Shown: positions 5,762 to 5,889 of the stretch, one piece after another
Numbering within the stretch: position 1 is the stretch's first letter
How the letters are laid out: each line of letters begins with the position of its first letter
Origin: Candidatus Latescibacterota bacterium
GTDB lineage: Bacteria; Latescibacterota; 4484-107; B68-G9
Length of the DNA: 5,889 bases
Assembly: GCA_012961755.1 (NCBI GenBank)
Contig: DTYS01000057.1
Location: forward strand, 1-5,889
Direction of reading: 5' to 3'
Position numbers and translations under genes: made by a program
The notes under the pieces: model-generated
Databases searched by the model: none
Told to the model about the DNA's origin: nothing
What the model saw: the letters and a program-made list of their open reading frames with translations, nothing else

Positions 5762-5889
5762 CTACCCTCCCTTTTAACATACCTGCAAAGGTATATCCCC
5801 AGCTCCTCCTCGGAGTAGAACTCGAACTTTCCGTTCTTGACGATGGCGATCGAGACCGGCCCTACATCGGTGTATATGTCGTTGAGGAT
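5758..5889 (-). CDS. C-terminal end of an unrecognised protein (partial)
   Basis: A frame open from the window edge ends at TGA (5758-5760), giving 43 residues: ILNDIYTDVGPVSIAIVKNG, then a segment with KFEFYSEEELGIYLCRYVKR and a final EGR. It looks like a real protein end. There is a hydrophobic strand (DVGPVSIAIVKNG), a short charged turn, and an amphipathic helix (EEELGIYLCRYVK). Codon use (ATA for Ile, AGG for Arg) agrees with the neighbours. Its TGA overlaps the ATG of the cytochrome gene as ATGA, and the cytochrome ribosome binding site lies within its last codons, so the two are cotranscribed. I cannot name the family from this fragment. The segment shows no heme motif or membrane span. 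Confidence 0.75.
   Translation of the reverse strand: MLNDIYTDVGPVSIAIVKNGKFEFYSEEELGIYLCRYVKREGR

Overview
The window looks like a piece of a bacterial, probably thermophilic, chromosome. It is bacterial because it carries a complete 1-deoxy-D-xylulose-5-phosphate synthase (the first enzyme of the MEP isoprenoid route), sigma70-type promoters and GGAGG ribosome binding sites. A thermophile is suggested by strong use of AGG for arginine and ATA for isoleucine in the genes and by many charged residues. The mixture of an MEP enzyme, an archaeal-type HAD protein and a c554-like multiheme cytochrome fits poorly characterised thermophilic lineages. No marker here fixes the phylum.

Layout. Positions 1-72 (minus strand) hold the probable 5' end of a gene that runs out of the window. 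Positions 73-230 are an A+T-richer divergent control region with one convincing promoter per strand and a 9-bp inverted repeat bracketing the rightward promoter. From 231 to 3966 four plus-strand genes form a tight operon: an exported protein of unknown function, dxs, a small DUF4177-like protein, and a HAD-superfamily protein of the COG4030/EhaR type. Gaps are 9-11 bp or 4-bp ATGA overlaps, and each gene has GGAGG close to its start.

From 3935 to 5889 a minus-strand operon converges on the first. In its own 5'-to-3' order it contains the tail of an unrecognised gene (5889-5758), an exported tetraheme c-type cytochrome (5761-5234), and an exported LivJ/LivK-type periplasmic binding protein (5200-3935) that seems to start at TTG. 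The two operons overlap tail to tail by 32 bp, with no recognisable terminator between them. No stretch longer than 300 bases lacks a gene.

How they work together. The plus operon joins isoprenoid precursor synthesis to two small or medium proteins of unsolved function and an exported protein, so a link to quinone or cell-envelope lipid supply is conceivable but unproven. The minus operon pairs a periplasmic electron carrier with a solute-binding protein. No transporter permease or ATPase is visible, so the ligand and purpose of the binding protein are open. I found no mobile element, CRISPR array, tRNA or rRNA. The items most worth a second look are the divergent control region, the archaeal-type HAD gene next to dxs, and a near-miss fifth heme motif in the cytochrome.
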